DNA of 30,530 nucleotides, taken from NCBI GenBank assembly GCA_003990745.1, contig RBNI01000481.1, positions 1 through 30,530 of the forward strand, in the 5' to 3' direction. Both the position numbers and the translations under genes were made by a program. A model generated the notes under the pieces. That model had not been told where the DNA came from. It worked only from the letters and a program-made list of their open reading frames with translations, and did not search any database. Position 1 is the stretch's first letter. Every line of letters begins with the position of its first letter. The DNA comes from Jimgerdemannia flammicorona. Its lineage: Eukaryota; Mucoromycota; Endogonomycetes; Endogonales; Endogonaceae. Below are positions 11,173 to 21,054 of this stretch, in pieces.

Positions 11173-11190
11173 TGTGAACCACTACTACCA
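11173..11190 (-). other. Primer-binding site of the large retrotransposon
   Basis: Three bases after the 5' LTR end, the minus strand reads TGGTAGTAGTGGTTCAC. It starts with TGG, the complement of a tRNA CCA end, at the place where minus-strand DNA synthesis is primed. I could not match the acceptor-stem complement to a particular tRNA from memory. The sequence has certainly drifted. Confidence 0.6.
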
Positions 11191-12835
11191 AGTTGTAAGA
11201 GGGTTACTTTTTAAGGTAACTATTACATAGTTCTGGAAGGGTTTTCTGGAAGTTCTGAATATTCTGGAAGACTGTTTTCTTATGGTCAAGATCAATTTCA
11301 TATGGAGTACATCCTCTATACTTATTGATTTCAAGATCGGATTGACATCTCAACCAAAGTCCTTTTTCAGACTAGTTCTGGATGTTTAGGATTTTCCATA
11401 TTTCAGGAAGTTCAAGAAACTAAGATCAGCTTAGTTGAATTGGTGTATTACTGCAGACAATATCCAATTAGAAAATTTTGTAATGGGTTAGGAGTGGGAC
11501 CTAATGGGGAGTGAATTTACTTAAGAGTAGTTTGTGGGTTATTAAATAGGTTTATTCGCTATTTATGATATTGCTATACTAGGAGTAGTTGTATGAAGGG
11601 ATATTGTAGAGAAGTGTTCAAAATGTTCTTGTGTATTTGAGTCTGAGATTCTGAGGTCTGAGGGAGGGGGTATTTATACTAATGTGGGGCTATCTGGACT
11701 ATACTAGATATAGATGTAGTACTAAGTATCTTGTTGAGTCAGAATGCAGTCACATAGTACAAGTGTGATCTGACATATCAAGGGATTGTCTAACTGCTGA
11801 GTCAGTTCACAGTCATATCATATAAGGCTAATCTAACTATACTATGACTGCTAAGCTATTTATAGGTTTAGATACTATCTAGGTAGTCCTCAATGATATC
11901 ATCATTGATGACATCATCTCTGATGAAGTAGTTGTGTAAGAAGAGTGGTTTGCAAATTACTTCTCCTTATTCACTAAGGTAGTAATACATTGAGACTTCA
12001 TTACTGTCTCACAGGATTGTATTGTCTGTCTCATATACTGAATAAGGTGTTGGTGGGTAAAGGAGGGATGTATTGTCTTTACTTTCATTAGATTCACTGT
12101 CTGCATACCTTCTATAGGTTACAGTACTATGAGTTGCAGGGTTGTAGTAAGCTGGTAGCTATGGTTCATGTTACTCGTACTCAGGTGGTGGAGTTGTTGG
12201 TTCAATCTCGAGGGTTGTCTGAAGGTACAGATTGTGTTCTCCAGTCTCTTCATTATAATTGAAGTAATTAGGAGTGAATGTGGGTTGGTATTCATATCAG
12301 TGGTCATTGTCCCAATAAGTCTCGTATGCTGTTATGAACTGTTGTAAGTTCATTGGCAAGATTGGCAGTATGATCAGAGTTGGTAGAGATCTGTAAGAGG
12401 GTTGCTTTTTAGAGTAACCATTACATAGTTCTGGAAGGGTTTTCTGGAAGTTCTGGATATTCTGGAAGACTGTTTTCTTATGGTCAAGATTAATTTCATA
12501 TGGAGTACGTCCTCTACGCTTATTGATTTCAAGATCAGATTGATGTCTCAACCAAAGTCCTTTTTCGGACTAGTTCTGGATATTCAGGATTTTCCATATT
12601 TCAGGAAGTTCAAGAAACTAAGACCAGCTTAGTTGAATTGGCGTATCGCTGCAGACAATACCCAATTAGGAAATTTCGTGATGGGGTTAGGAGTGGGACC
12701 TAACAGAGAGTGGATTTACTTAAGAGTAGTTTGTGGGTTATTAAATAGGTTTATTCGCTATTCATGATATTGCTATACTAGGAGTAGTTGTATGAAGAGA
12801 TATTGTGGGGAAGTGCTCAGGAGTTGTGTTCAGAT

Positions 12836-12869
12836 TGTTCAAGTCTGTTCAAGTCTGTTCAAGTCTGTT
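12836..12869. repeat. Short tandem repeat, 10-bp unit
   Basis: About three and a half units of AAGTCTGTTC lie near the U5 side of the middle LTR. The other LTR copies do not have them, so the expansion happened within this copy or its parent. Confidence 0.8.
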
Positions 12870-14258
12870 TTTCTGAGGTCTGGGGGAGGGGGTATTTATA
12901 CTAGTGAGGGGCTATCTGGACTATACTAGATATGGATGTAGCACTAAGTGCTTTGCTGAGTCGGAATGCAGTCATATAGTACAATAGTGATCTGATATGT
13001 CAAGAGATCATCTGACTGCTGAGTCAGTTCATAGTCACATCATATAAGGCTAATCTAACTATACTATGACTGCTAACCTATTTATGGTTTTTAGGCACTG
13101 TCTGGATAGTCTTTGATGATATCACCATCAATTGCTTTATCTCTGATGAAGTAGTCATCTAGGAAAAGTAGTTCGCAGATTACTTCTCCTTGTTCGCTGA
13201 GGTAGTAATACATTGGAACTTCATCTCCATCCTACAGGATAGCATCATTTGTCTCATATACTGGATAAGGTATTGGTGAGCAAAGAAGTGGTGCATTGTT
13301 TTCGCTTTCATCAGATTCACTGTCTGCATACCTTCTATAGGTTACAGTACTATGAGTCACGGAGTTGTAGTAAGCTGGCAGCTGTAGTTCATATTGCTCG
13401 TACTCAGGTGGTGGAGTAGTTGGTTCGACTTCGAGGGTTGTCTGAAGGTACAGGTTGTGTTCTCCGGTTTCTTCATTGTAGTTGAAGTAATCAGAGGTGA
13501 ATGCAGATTGGTATTCATACCAGTGGTCATTGTCCCAATAAGTCTCGTATGTGGTTATGAACTGTTGTAAGTTCATCAGCAAGGTTGGCAGTGTGATCAG
13601 GGTTGGTAGAGATCCTTGGCTTGAGGTCATGTCGGCATCAGAGGGATCATTGTCTTCTGCTTCATCTTCATCAAATCAGATTATATCGTAGATGTCCTTT
13701 ATAGCATATCCGACTTGGGACATTTGCAGGATATAGTCGTCAGGGTGCGGGAAGATTCTATCAGTAGTCTGAATATATTTGAGATACTTGTGGTTAAGTT
13801 CTTGTATCATGTCATCGATTTGGCCATAGGACAGAGTAGTAACCATTTTGCTAGTAGTAACTTGCAGGCGGGGAATAAAGGTGCTGTACTCATAGAAGAT
13901 GTAAGAGGGTTGCTTTTTAGGGTAACTGTTACGTAGTTCTGGAAGGGTTTTCTAAAAGTTCTGGATATTCTGGAAGACCGTTTTCTTATGGTCAAGATCA
14001 ATTTCATATGGAGTACGTCCTCTACGCTTATTGATTTCAAGATTAGGTTGATGTCTCAACCAAAGTCCTTTTTTTAGACTAGTTCTGGATGTTCAGGATT
14101 TTCTGTATTTCAGGAAGTTCAAGAAACTAAGGCCAGCTTAGTTGAATTGGCGTATCGCTGCAGACAATACCCAATTAGGAAATTTCGTGACGGAGTTAGG
14201 AGTAGGACCTAACAGGGGCGGGTTTACTTAAGAGTGGTTTGTGGGATATTTAAATGGA

Positions 14259-14264
14259 TTTATT
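14259..14264 (-). terminator. AATAAA polyadenylation signal inside the LTR
   Basis: The minus strand reads AATAAA here, about 310 bp after the stop of the LTR frame. The same hexamer is kept at the matching place in the other three LTRs (complements of 2963-2968, 11551-11556 and 12750-12755). It would place the R/U5 border near 14240. Confidence 0.65.
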
Positions 14265-14573
14265 CTCTATTCATGATATTGCTATACTAGGAGTAGTTGT
14301 ATAGGGGATATTTGGGGAAGTATTCAGGAATATTCTTGTGTGTTTGAGTCTGAGATTCTGAGGTCTGGGGGAGGGAGTATTTATACTAGTGAGGGGTTAT
14401 CTGGACTATGCTAAATATAGGTGTAGCACTAAGTGCTTTGCTGAGTCAGAATGCAGTCATGTAGTACAAGTGTGATCTGACATGTCAAGAGATCGTCTGA
14501 CTACTGAGTCAGTTCACAGTCACATCGTACAAGGCTAATCTAACTATACTATGACTGCTAGACTATTTATGGT

Positions 14574-15671
14574 TTAAGCACTGTCTGGATAGTCTTTGAT
14601 GACATTACCATCGATAGCTTCATCTCTGATGAAGTAGTCATCTAGGAAAAGTGATTCGTGGATTACTTCTCCTTGTTCACTGAGATAATAATATATTGGA
14701 ACTTCATCTCTGTCCCATAGAATAGTATCATCTGTCTCATATGCTGGATAAGGTGTTGATGGACAAAGAAGTGGTGTATCATTTTCGCTTTCATCGGATT
14801 CACTGTCTGTATACCTTCTGTAGGTTACAGCACTATGAGTTGCAGGGTTGTAGTATGCTGGTGGCTGTGGTTCATGTTGTTCATACTCGGGTGGTGGAGT
14901 GGTTGGTTCAATCTCGAGGGTTGTCTGAAGGTATAGGTTGTGTTCTCCAGTCTCTTCATTGTAGTTGAAGTAATCGGGAGTGAATGCAGGTTGGTATTCG
15001 TGCCAGTGGTCATTGTCCCAATAAGTCTCGTATGTGGTTATGAACTGTTGTAAGTTCATCGGCAGAGTTGGCAGTATGATCAGAGTTGGAAGAGATCCTT
15101 GGCTTGAGGTCATGTCGGCATCGGAAGGATCATTGTCTTCTGCTTTGTCTTTGTTGAAGTTAATTATATCGTAGATGTCCTTCATGGCATATCCAACTTG
15201 AGGCATTTGCAGGATGTGGTCATCGGGGTGCAAGAAGGTTCTGTCTGTAGTTTCGACATACTCAAGGTACTTGTGGTTGAGTTCTTGTATCATGTCGTCG
15301 ATTTGGCCATAGGACAGAATAGCAACCATTTCGCTGATAGTAACTCGGAGGCAGGGAATAAAGGTGCTGTACTCGTAGAAGAGCTCTCGGTGTTTGCGGG
15401 CAATGAGTTTCTGGTGTTGAGACATCTGGGTAATGTCTGTATCATGGTAGTGTTCAACCATGTCTTCCAGGAGGCAGCCGATCTAGTAGTAGCTTGAGAT
15501 TTGTCCAATCCGGTGGGCCTTATTAAGCATGTTCAGGGCATTCCATCAGGCTTCTATGAAGTAGAGAGGTGCTTGGCTGTAGATATTCATGAGGGGTAGA
15601 GGGGGTGTGGCTCGGTTGACAATGGCATTCCATATGTCAGTACGGATGCAGTTGTAGATCTTGGTAGTCAT
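14574..15671 (-). pseudogene. LTR-borne reading frame of about 365 codons, best-preserved copy, unknown function
   Basis: The ATG at 15671 (context ACAAACATGACT, residues MTTKIYNCI) lies about 70 bp after a TATATATA box. The frame runs 366 codons to TAA at 14576-14574. Two in-frame stops exist in this copy: TGA at codon 42 and TAG at codon 63, the latter Gln in the other three LTRs. The frame is unbroken from Met71 (15461). The N-terminal two thirds look mixed helical with no recognised domain. The C-terminal part is acidic and proline-rich, with PPEY and PPAY (PPxY-type, known elsewhere as ligands of WW domains, for example in Nedd4/Rsp5-family ubiquitin ligases) and a SESDESEND acidic run. 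Lying wholly within the LTR, it would be the first frame on the element's transcript. I do not recognise the protein. Function is unknown. Confidence 0.7.
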
Positions 15672-15739
15672 GTTTGTGTATTTGGAAGTTGTGGTTGTTA
15701 TTGTTTTGGTTCTTCGTTTCGATGCATCTTGGGGCTGGG

Positions 15740-15747
15740 TATATATA
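15740..15747 (-). promoter_or_regulatory. TATA box of the LTR promoter
   Basis: TATATATA lies about 70 bp upstream of the ATG of the LTR frame and about 180 bp inside the LTR. Related TATATAT boxes occur at the same place in the other LTR copies (near 4448, 16290 and 17158). It is the likely core promoter of the retrotransposon. Confidence 0.7.
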
Positions 15748-15807
15748 CATTTGTTCTGGATTGGTAAGATCCTATTTGTGTGAATCTTGTGTTCCGTGAC
15801 TTGGTAT

Positions 15808-15845
15808 TGACTCAGCTTTGTGTGCTGTGACTTCTGTTTGACTCA
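15808..15845 (-). promoter_or_regulatory. Paired TGACTCA (Gcn4/AP-1-type) sites in the LTR U3
   Basis: TGACTCA at 15808-15814 and 15839-15845 lies in a 31-bp direct duplication (GTGACTT...TTGACTCAGCTT). The same pair with the same 31-bp spacing is present in all four LTRs (4521/4552, 16357/16388, 17225/17256). The heptamer is the known core site of Gcn4-like and other AP-1-type bZIP activators. They lie about 60-110 bp upstream of the TATA box. Confidence 0.6.
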
Positions 15846-17380
15846 GCTTCATGATCTTGCAGGTAATTTCCAGATTTGTTTGGAGATCGTGTGTGATTTC
15901 CATGGCTTGGAGGTTGTGTGCTTACAGAAGAGTTCTCAGTATTTGTGGGTGATGAGCTTCTGGTGTTGAGACATCTGAGTAATGTCTGTATCATGGTAGT
16001 GTTCGATCATGTCTTCTAGGAGGTAGCCGATCTGGTAGTAGCTTGAGATTTGTTCAATTCAGTGGGCCTTGTTAAGCATGTTCAGGGTATTCCATCAGGC
16101 TTCCATGAAGTAGAGGGATGCTAGACTATGGATATTCATAAGGGGCAGAGGGGGTATGGCTCAGTTGACAATGGCATTCCAAATGTCAGCACAGATGCAG
16201 TTGTAGATCTCGGTGGTCATGTTTGTGTATTTGGAAGTTGTGGTTATTGTTTGTTTTTGGTTCTTATTCAATACATCTCTGGGCTCGGTATATATGCATC
16301 TGTTCTTGATTAGTAAGATTCTGTTTGTGTGAACCTTGTGTTCCGTGACTTAGTATTGACTCAGCTTTATATGCTGTGACTTCTGTTTGACTCAGCTTCA
16401 TGATCACACAGATGATTTCTAGATTTGTTCAGAGGTCGCGTGTAATTTCAGTGGTTTGTCAAGAGGGTGACGTGTGATTTCTGTGGCTTGGAGGTTGTGC
16501 GCTTACAAGATCCTTAGCTTGAGGTCATGTCGGTATCAGAGAGATCATTGTCTTCTGCTTTATTTTCATTAAAGTGGATTATATCATAGACATCCTTTAT
16601 GGCATATTCGACTTGAGGCATTTGCAGAATATGGTCATTTGGGTGTGAGAAGGTTCTGTCTGTAGTTTCAATATACTCAAGGTACTTGTGGTTGAGTTCT
16701 TAATCATGTCATCGATTTGGCTATAGGATAGGGTAGCAACCATTTCAGTGGTAGTAACTCAAAGGTGGGGAATAATAGTGCTGTACTCATAGAAGAGTTC
16801 TCGATATTTGTGGGTGATGAGCTTCTAGTATTGAGATATCTGGGTAATGTCTATATCATAGTAGTATTTGATCATATCTTCTAGGAGGCGGCTGATCTGA
16901 TAGTAGCTTGAGATTTGTCCAATTTGGTGGGCCTCATTGAGCATATTCAGGGCATTTCATCAGGCTTTCATGAAGTAGAGAGGTGCTAGGCTATGGATAT
17001 TCATGAGGGGCAGAGAGGGTGTGGCTCAGTTGATAATAGTATTTCAAATATCAGCATAGATGCAGTTGTAGATCTCAGTAGTCATATTTATATATGTTTG
17101 GAAGTTGTAATTGTTGTTTGTTTTGGTTCTTTACTTTGATGTATCTTGGTGCTTGATATATATGTATTTGGTCCTAATTGATAAGATTCTGTTTGTGTAA
17201 ATCTTATATTCTGTGACTTCAGATTGACTCAGCTTTGTATACTGTGACTTCGGTTTGACTCAGCTTTGTGATCATGCAGGTGATTTCTAGATTTGTTCAG
17301 AGGTCATGTGTGATTTTGGTGGCTTGTTCAAAGGGTGACATATAATTTCTGTGGCTTACAGGTTGTATACTTACAGTTTG

Positions 17381-18227
17381 TCTTTTTTTAATTATTTTTG
17401 ATTTAATATTTTAAATCAAAAAGTATTAGAGGAATATTTAGTAACTCATTAAATTGTTTATTTGTGATCTTCTTTTAGTTGTTCAGTTTGATTTATTCCT
17501 CTCTTGGAGTTCATTAATTATATTGTTTATCATAATGTTATCTTTTCTTATATATATTCCTTTTATAAGATTATATCAAATATATATTATTTTAGTAAAA
17601 AAAAAAAAAACAATGGTTATTTTTCTTTAAGGTGGTTCTGAATGAAAGAAATACACCAGATTTTTTATATTTTACTGATGATAATCCAGTTATAGTATGA
17701 AAATGAAGAAATGTTCCCTGAAAAAATTATGTTCTGCCTAATTACAATATATCAAAGTCCTATCAGTATCAGTGAAGACTTTAAAAGAAGCATAAAAACA
17801 GAGAACATTAGGTTATACTTTCAGTTTGCTTACTCTAATCAAATTATATGGTGAATATTGAATAATTAAAAAGTTATGAGCAAAGCAGTGGCAAAAATAA
17901 ATAATCGAGTGACGTCAAATGTTCACTTTGTCTGGTTTTGTTGCAGCACGCCCCATATATAATTTGGACCCAGAAAATTTCAATCCTGAAATTCGCGAGC
18001 ACAGTATGATATCCAAGTTCGTGCAGAAACCACAACCGACGAAAAGTGGAGGCTTCCCTTGTCGACGACGGAAATAAGATGAGTGTACTCGTTGTTTTAA
18101 GCAAGTTGATCATACTGGGTAGCCAATGAGTTTGTATGTGGATCCAATCGCCAAGCCACTGACTGCATGTGACTTGCACCTTTTCTGGTTTTGTGGTTTT
18201 TGTTCCAGCCTAATCCACGCACACACA
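17381..18227. other. AT-rich spacer and upstream region of the Spt8-like gene
   Basis: No gene is seen. From 17381 to about 17880 the DNA is very AT-rich, with a 14-base A run near 17600 and a perfect 12-bp stem-loop at 17395-17422 (TTTTTGATTTAA, loop TATT). It probably continues the old sequence interrupted at 2605. From about 17880 base composition shifts toward that of host genes, so the promoter and 5' untranslated region of the next gene likely lie there. Confidence 0.5.
17910..17917. promoter_or_regulatory. CRE-type palindrome TGACGTCA
   Basis: A perfect 8-bp ATF/CREB site lies 311 bp upstream of the Spt8-like start codon. It may be used by a bZIP factor. The evidence is motif identity and position only. 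Confidence 0.35.
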
Positions 18228-20819
18228 ATGTCGTCCGACGAAGAAGATATTGATTTGAACGACGACGCCGCCTCTCAACAAGACCAGGATGGCTCGGACA
18301 TCGACGAAGTCATGGAAACAGAGGGTATGAGAAACTTTCTGGAAGCCCGTGCTTTTCTTGTCTTGAAGCTACCGCTAATTACTTTGTAATAGAAACGCTA
18401 GCCTCCTCGCAGGTAACGCCGGCAATGCTTACAACTGCACGCGTTGCCACACCCGCACCACCACCGCCAGTTTCAAGCGCAATCAGCAAGCGCATTGAGC
18501 TTGAATTCCAGCCAGGCGCCCGCTCCTGTCGCTCATATGATGTTGCCCCTTACGTATGCGATTGCTTTTGCGCTTGGATTTATTGATGTCTCGGTGGAAC
18601 CTCGGTTTACCAGATACATGTCCCGTCCCCGTAAAGTCATGGCTCTTGGATCATATAATTACGAAATTCTGAATTCGCTATTTTCGTCAACACAGGTTGC
18701 GGCCCTTCACACTAGCCACATCTACTCGCTGGCCACTACGCGTTGCTTACGTTGGGTCTTTACTGGGTCAGAAGACGGTTACATCCGCAAGTGGGACTTC
18801 TTTGCGTCCATGAACGGAAAAACCATGCTCACCCAGGTCCAGAGGCATCAACACGTGGAATCTGTGACAAAGGTGCGGTATGTAGTTAATGATGTGTGGA
18901 GGGCGGTTGGAGAGTTCGAGGGCAGCATCGAGGAATCTACGGTTTAAACTTTTAGTTTTGACACGTGTTGTGGTAGCTAGGCTGGCGTCTTGCTTTCGTA
19001 CTGGGATAATGAAGAGCAACAAGGTATGGGGAGCTGTCGCCCTGGTAACATCTATTGGGCAAGATCAGTTCGTTGTGATTCATCAACATTGGTGTGCTTA
19101 TCCAGAGGAGGCAAAGCCAAAATCTGAGCCGAACGGCACTGAAGAGGAACGGCAACCGACCCCGGAATCCAAACTCTCCCCCGTGTATAGCCTTGACGTG
19201 CAATCAGAGGCGGTGTGGGGCGTTACTGGACTAGAGGTATGTCACTGCATATTTTTAACGCGGATACTTCACTTTGTATACACAAATCTATTAATGATAA
19301 CCATATTGTTCCCACCACCAGAACGGGACAATAAATCTCGTCACCATTCGACATGAAGAAGGAAGATGTCATCATGTGTTTCAGAAACACAGTGGCCCTG
19401 TCTCGGTGCTCCGGATCACGCCAGACGAAATTGGGATGATCAGTGGGGCGTGGGATAAGACCGTTTTGGTGAGGTGTCCTGAATAATGCCCTTAGTCTCG
19501 TTTTTTTTGGCGAGCCTCCGTATTGTGAATATCCATACTCATACCCAATATTTTGGCCAAAGAAGGAATGGGACCTCAATACTGGTTCGATCGTGCGCGA
19601 GTACACGACGCATAACTCGCAAATATCGTCCGTCGCATTCCAGCCTAAATTCGTGGCGCCCTTCCCACTACCAACGCGGCGAGAAAACGAGGACGATGAC
19701 CACATCGAAGTCGACCGCAAGGACGGTGGATTCACGTCGGCACAGCGTGATGACAATAAGGACAAAGAAGACAAGGATGAAGATATGAATGAAAAGGGTG
19801 AGGGTGCGGAGGCAAAAGAGAACAGCAAGGCGGACGATGACGAAGAGATGGGCGATGTCAAGAATGCTACAGTGAACGAAGCGGCTGGTGCGTTCGATGA
19901 CGGGAGGGAGAGCAACATCATTTTGACGACGAGTATTGACGGAAATGCGTTCGTATGGGATCGGCGGGTACCTAATGGTGTCGCTAGAAAGCTCGGATTG
20001 CCTGAACGGACCCCGCCGTGGTGTTTATCGGTGCGCTTCGTGCATAATCTTTTTTGAATATTGCGTCGAGCTTATATGACTTGGAGAGGTTGCCGACTTT
20101 GCGTTCCCAAAATTCAATTTTTTCCAACCCACCCTATTGCACAGGCATGTTGGAGCGCAGATGGCACCAAAATCTACGCTGGCCGCCGCAACGGGACCGT
20201 GGACGAATGGGATTTTGCGTCGCAGAAGCATATCCGTTCCTTCCGCATGCCGGCCAATTCAGGCCCTGTTTCGTACGTTACTAGTATGCCGAACGGCAAA
20301 CACATTATATGGTAAGCAAGGCCCATCGAATGTCCGATTCCCGGTATCTATTTCTGCGGTTTGGATGGTCTAGTGACACCATAATGAATGGACCTCGTGA
20401 TACATACATCAGCGCGTCAACCGATAACATCCGTATGTGGAACACATCAGTTGATACGAGTTTCACGATTTTTGCGGGGGATGAAGGTTTGGCGACGAAA
20501 CCCTCGAAACTCTCGTCAGTCATCCCGTTCTCGATTTTACCGGGACATCATGGTGGGATCATCTCACAAATTCGTATCCTTTTAAACAAAGATTAATTGC
20601 AATTAGTTGTAGTAGTAGCGACGATCGTACATCAAAGGTAGTAGCACGCATGATTTACAAGAGATCGACTATGATTCCTTAACATTGATTATGAAACACC
20701 CTTCGAAACCAGTTATCGACCCGACCTGCCATTACATGATCACCACGTCGGGCAATCGTGGGTGGGATGGAGGAAGTACTAATGCATGCCTGTTCTACGA
20801 GATCACGCCAATTGGGTGA
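18228..20819 (+). CDS. SPT8: Spt8-like WD40 subunit of the SAGA complex
   Basis: Spt8 is a nuclear WD40 protein that helps SAGA engage TATA-binding protein at promoters. The model has ten exons: 18228-18324, 18393-18553, 18696-18872, 18981-19023, 19106-19236, 19322-19468, 19566-20030, 20145-20311, 20374-20573 and 20713-20819. It gives 564 residues, close to the roughly 600 of yeast Spt8. Phases agree at every junction. The N-terminus is acidic (MSSDEEDIDLNDDAAS), followed by RSYDVAPY and WD-type blades such as GSEDGYIRKWDF (near residue 110), ISGAWDKTVL (243-252), AFVWDRR, VDEWDF and IRMWNT. The C-terminus TSGNRGWDG is typical of this family. A strongly acidic, Asp/Glu/Lys-rich linker (about residues 285-345) lies inside the propeller. 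The start at 18228 is chosen because it opens the acidic N-terminus in frame. The third-to-fourth exon junction and the acceptor at 19565 have near alternatives. Confidence 0.88.
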
Positions 20820-21054
20820 TGGCCGCTCACTGTGACGTTGAGGTGTGATTGGTATTCGAACACATTTGCAGGGAGGGATTGAAATATAGAAAATTTTCAA
20901 AATATAGAGACAAATATCTTCTCCGGATCTTTTTTTTTCATTTAATGGTTGGCTGTTTAGATATGCACCTTAACTAGTAATTTTACAATATGGTAAACAA
21001 CAGACATATAATACAACACATTTTCTTCCAATCATCTTAAATTGTTGATTCAAG

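Larger units (their letters stand above)
13900..15926 (-). mobile_element. Innermost solo LTR (second nested insertion, 2027 bp)
   Basis: It is flanked by GAAGA at 13895-13899 and 15927-15931, with ends TGTAAG and CTTACA. It is the only uninterrupted copy besides the 3' LTR and retains visibly more CpG sites than the copies it sits in, as expected for the youngest insertion. In its own sense it has a short U3 (about 210 bp) with two TGACTCA sites and a TATA box, then the long reading frame, an AATAAA signal and a U5 of about 330 bp. Confidence 0.94.
13091..16220 (-). pseudogene. LTR-borne reading frame, copy in the middle LTR (split)
   Basis: An intact ATG at 16220 opens the frame. It is interrupted by the innermost LTR between 15932 and 13899 and ends at a conserved TAA (13093-13091). 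The piece 13630-13232 is open for 132 codons and differs from the innermost copy at about 21 residues, mostly changes explained by C-to-T or G-to-A transitions (His to Tyr, Pro to Leu or Ser, Asp to Asn). Codon 63 reads CAG (Gln) here, while it is TAG in the innermost copy. Confidence 0.72.
12392..16507 (-). mobile_element. Solo LTR nested in the 5' LTR, itself split (first nested insertion)
   Basis: The sequence runs from TGTAAG at 12392 to CTTACA at 16507 and is flanked by the direct duplication AGATC. Without the element inserted into it (13900-15926 plus one GAAGA copy) it is about 2084 bp, a complete LTR of the same family. No internal region accompanies it, so it is a solo LTR left by recombination between the two LTRs of a full element. 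It has two TGACTCA sites (16357-16363 and 16388-16394) and AATAAA (complement of 12750-12755). Confidence 0.92.
11868..17085 (-). pseudogene. LTR-borne reading frame, copy in the 5' LTR (split)
   Basis: This copy starts with an intact ATG at 17085, runs to the insertion point near 16513, and resumes at 12391 to a conserved stop (11870-11868). Stops have arisen, for example TGA at codon 42 and TGA for the Trp codon near the C-terminus. EHNLYLQTTLEIEPTTPPPEY and YRRYADSES are still readable. See the innermost copy for the description of the protein. Confidence 0.7.
11194..17375 (-). repeat. 5' LTR of the large retrotransposon, split by a nested insertion
   Basis: The LTR occupies 17375-16513 and 12391-11194, together about 2061 bp and thus the same size as the 3' LTR. 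It is interrupted by another LTR (12392-16507) flanked by AGATC at 12387-12391 and 16508-16512. It has the TGTAAG/CTTACA ends, two TGACTCA sites (17225-17231 and 17256-17262), a TATATATA-type box near 17158, the start codon of the LTR frame at 17085 and an AATAAA signal (complement of 11551-11556). CpG content is low, similar to the 3' LTR and lower than in the innermost copy. Confidence 0.92.
2601..17380 (-). mobile_element. Full-length chromovirus-type LTR retrotransposon with nested solo LTRs
   Basis: The boundaries are read directly: GTTTG at 2601-2605 and again at 17376-17380 flank an element whose outer ends are AGTAAG (decayed from TGTAAG) and CTTACA. Inside, in minus orientation, are a 5' LTR, PBS, gag, dUTPase, protease, RT, RNase H, integrase, chromodomain, polypurine tract and 3' LTR. 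This RT-RH-IN order plus a chromodomain defines a Ty3/gypsy chromovirus layout. The internal region is 4672-11193, about 6.5 kb. The right-hand LTR is inflated from about 2.06 kb to 6.2 kb by two later solo-LTR insertions, so the original element was near 10.6 kb. Stops and lost catalytic residues show that it cannot make its own proteins now. Confidence 0.93.

Noticed and set aside
11194..17375. Apparent imperfect tandem duplication of a 2-kb unit
   Set aside because: The copies are interrupted and rejoin exactly at 5-bp duplications, so nested insertion explains the pattern better than tandem duplication.
17395..17422. Perfect 12-bp stem-loop as a regulatory or terminator structure
   Set aside because: It consists almost only of A and T in AT-rich decayed DNA, where such palindromes are expected, and no gene ends beside it.
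18126..18389. Upstream ATG at 18126 for the Spt8-like protein
   Set aside because: It is in frame, but the added residues are unlike the acidic Spt8 N-terminus. The ATG at 18228 follows a typical leader.
19223..19921. 232-codon minus-strand open frame
   Set aside because: It is antisense to the acidic linker and WD repeats of the Spt8-like gene. The low-complexity coding sequence produces a Ser/Phe-rich shadow.
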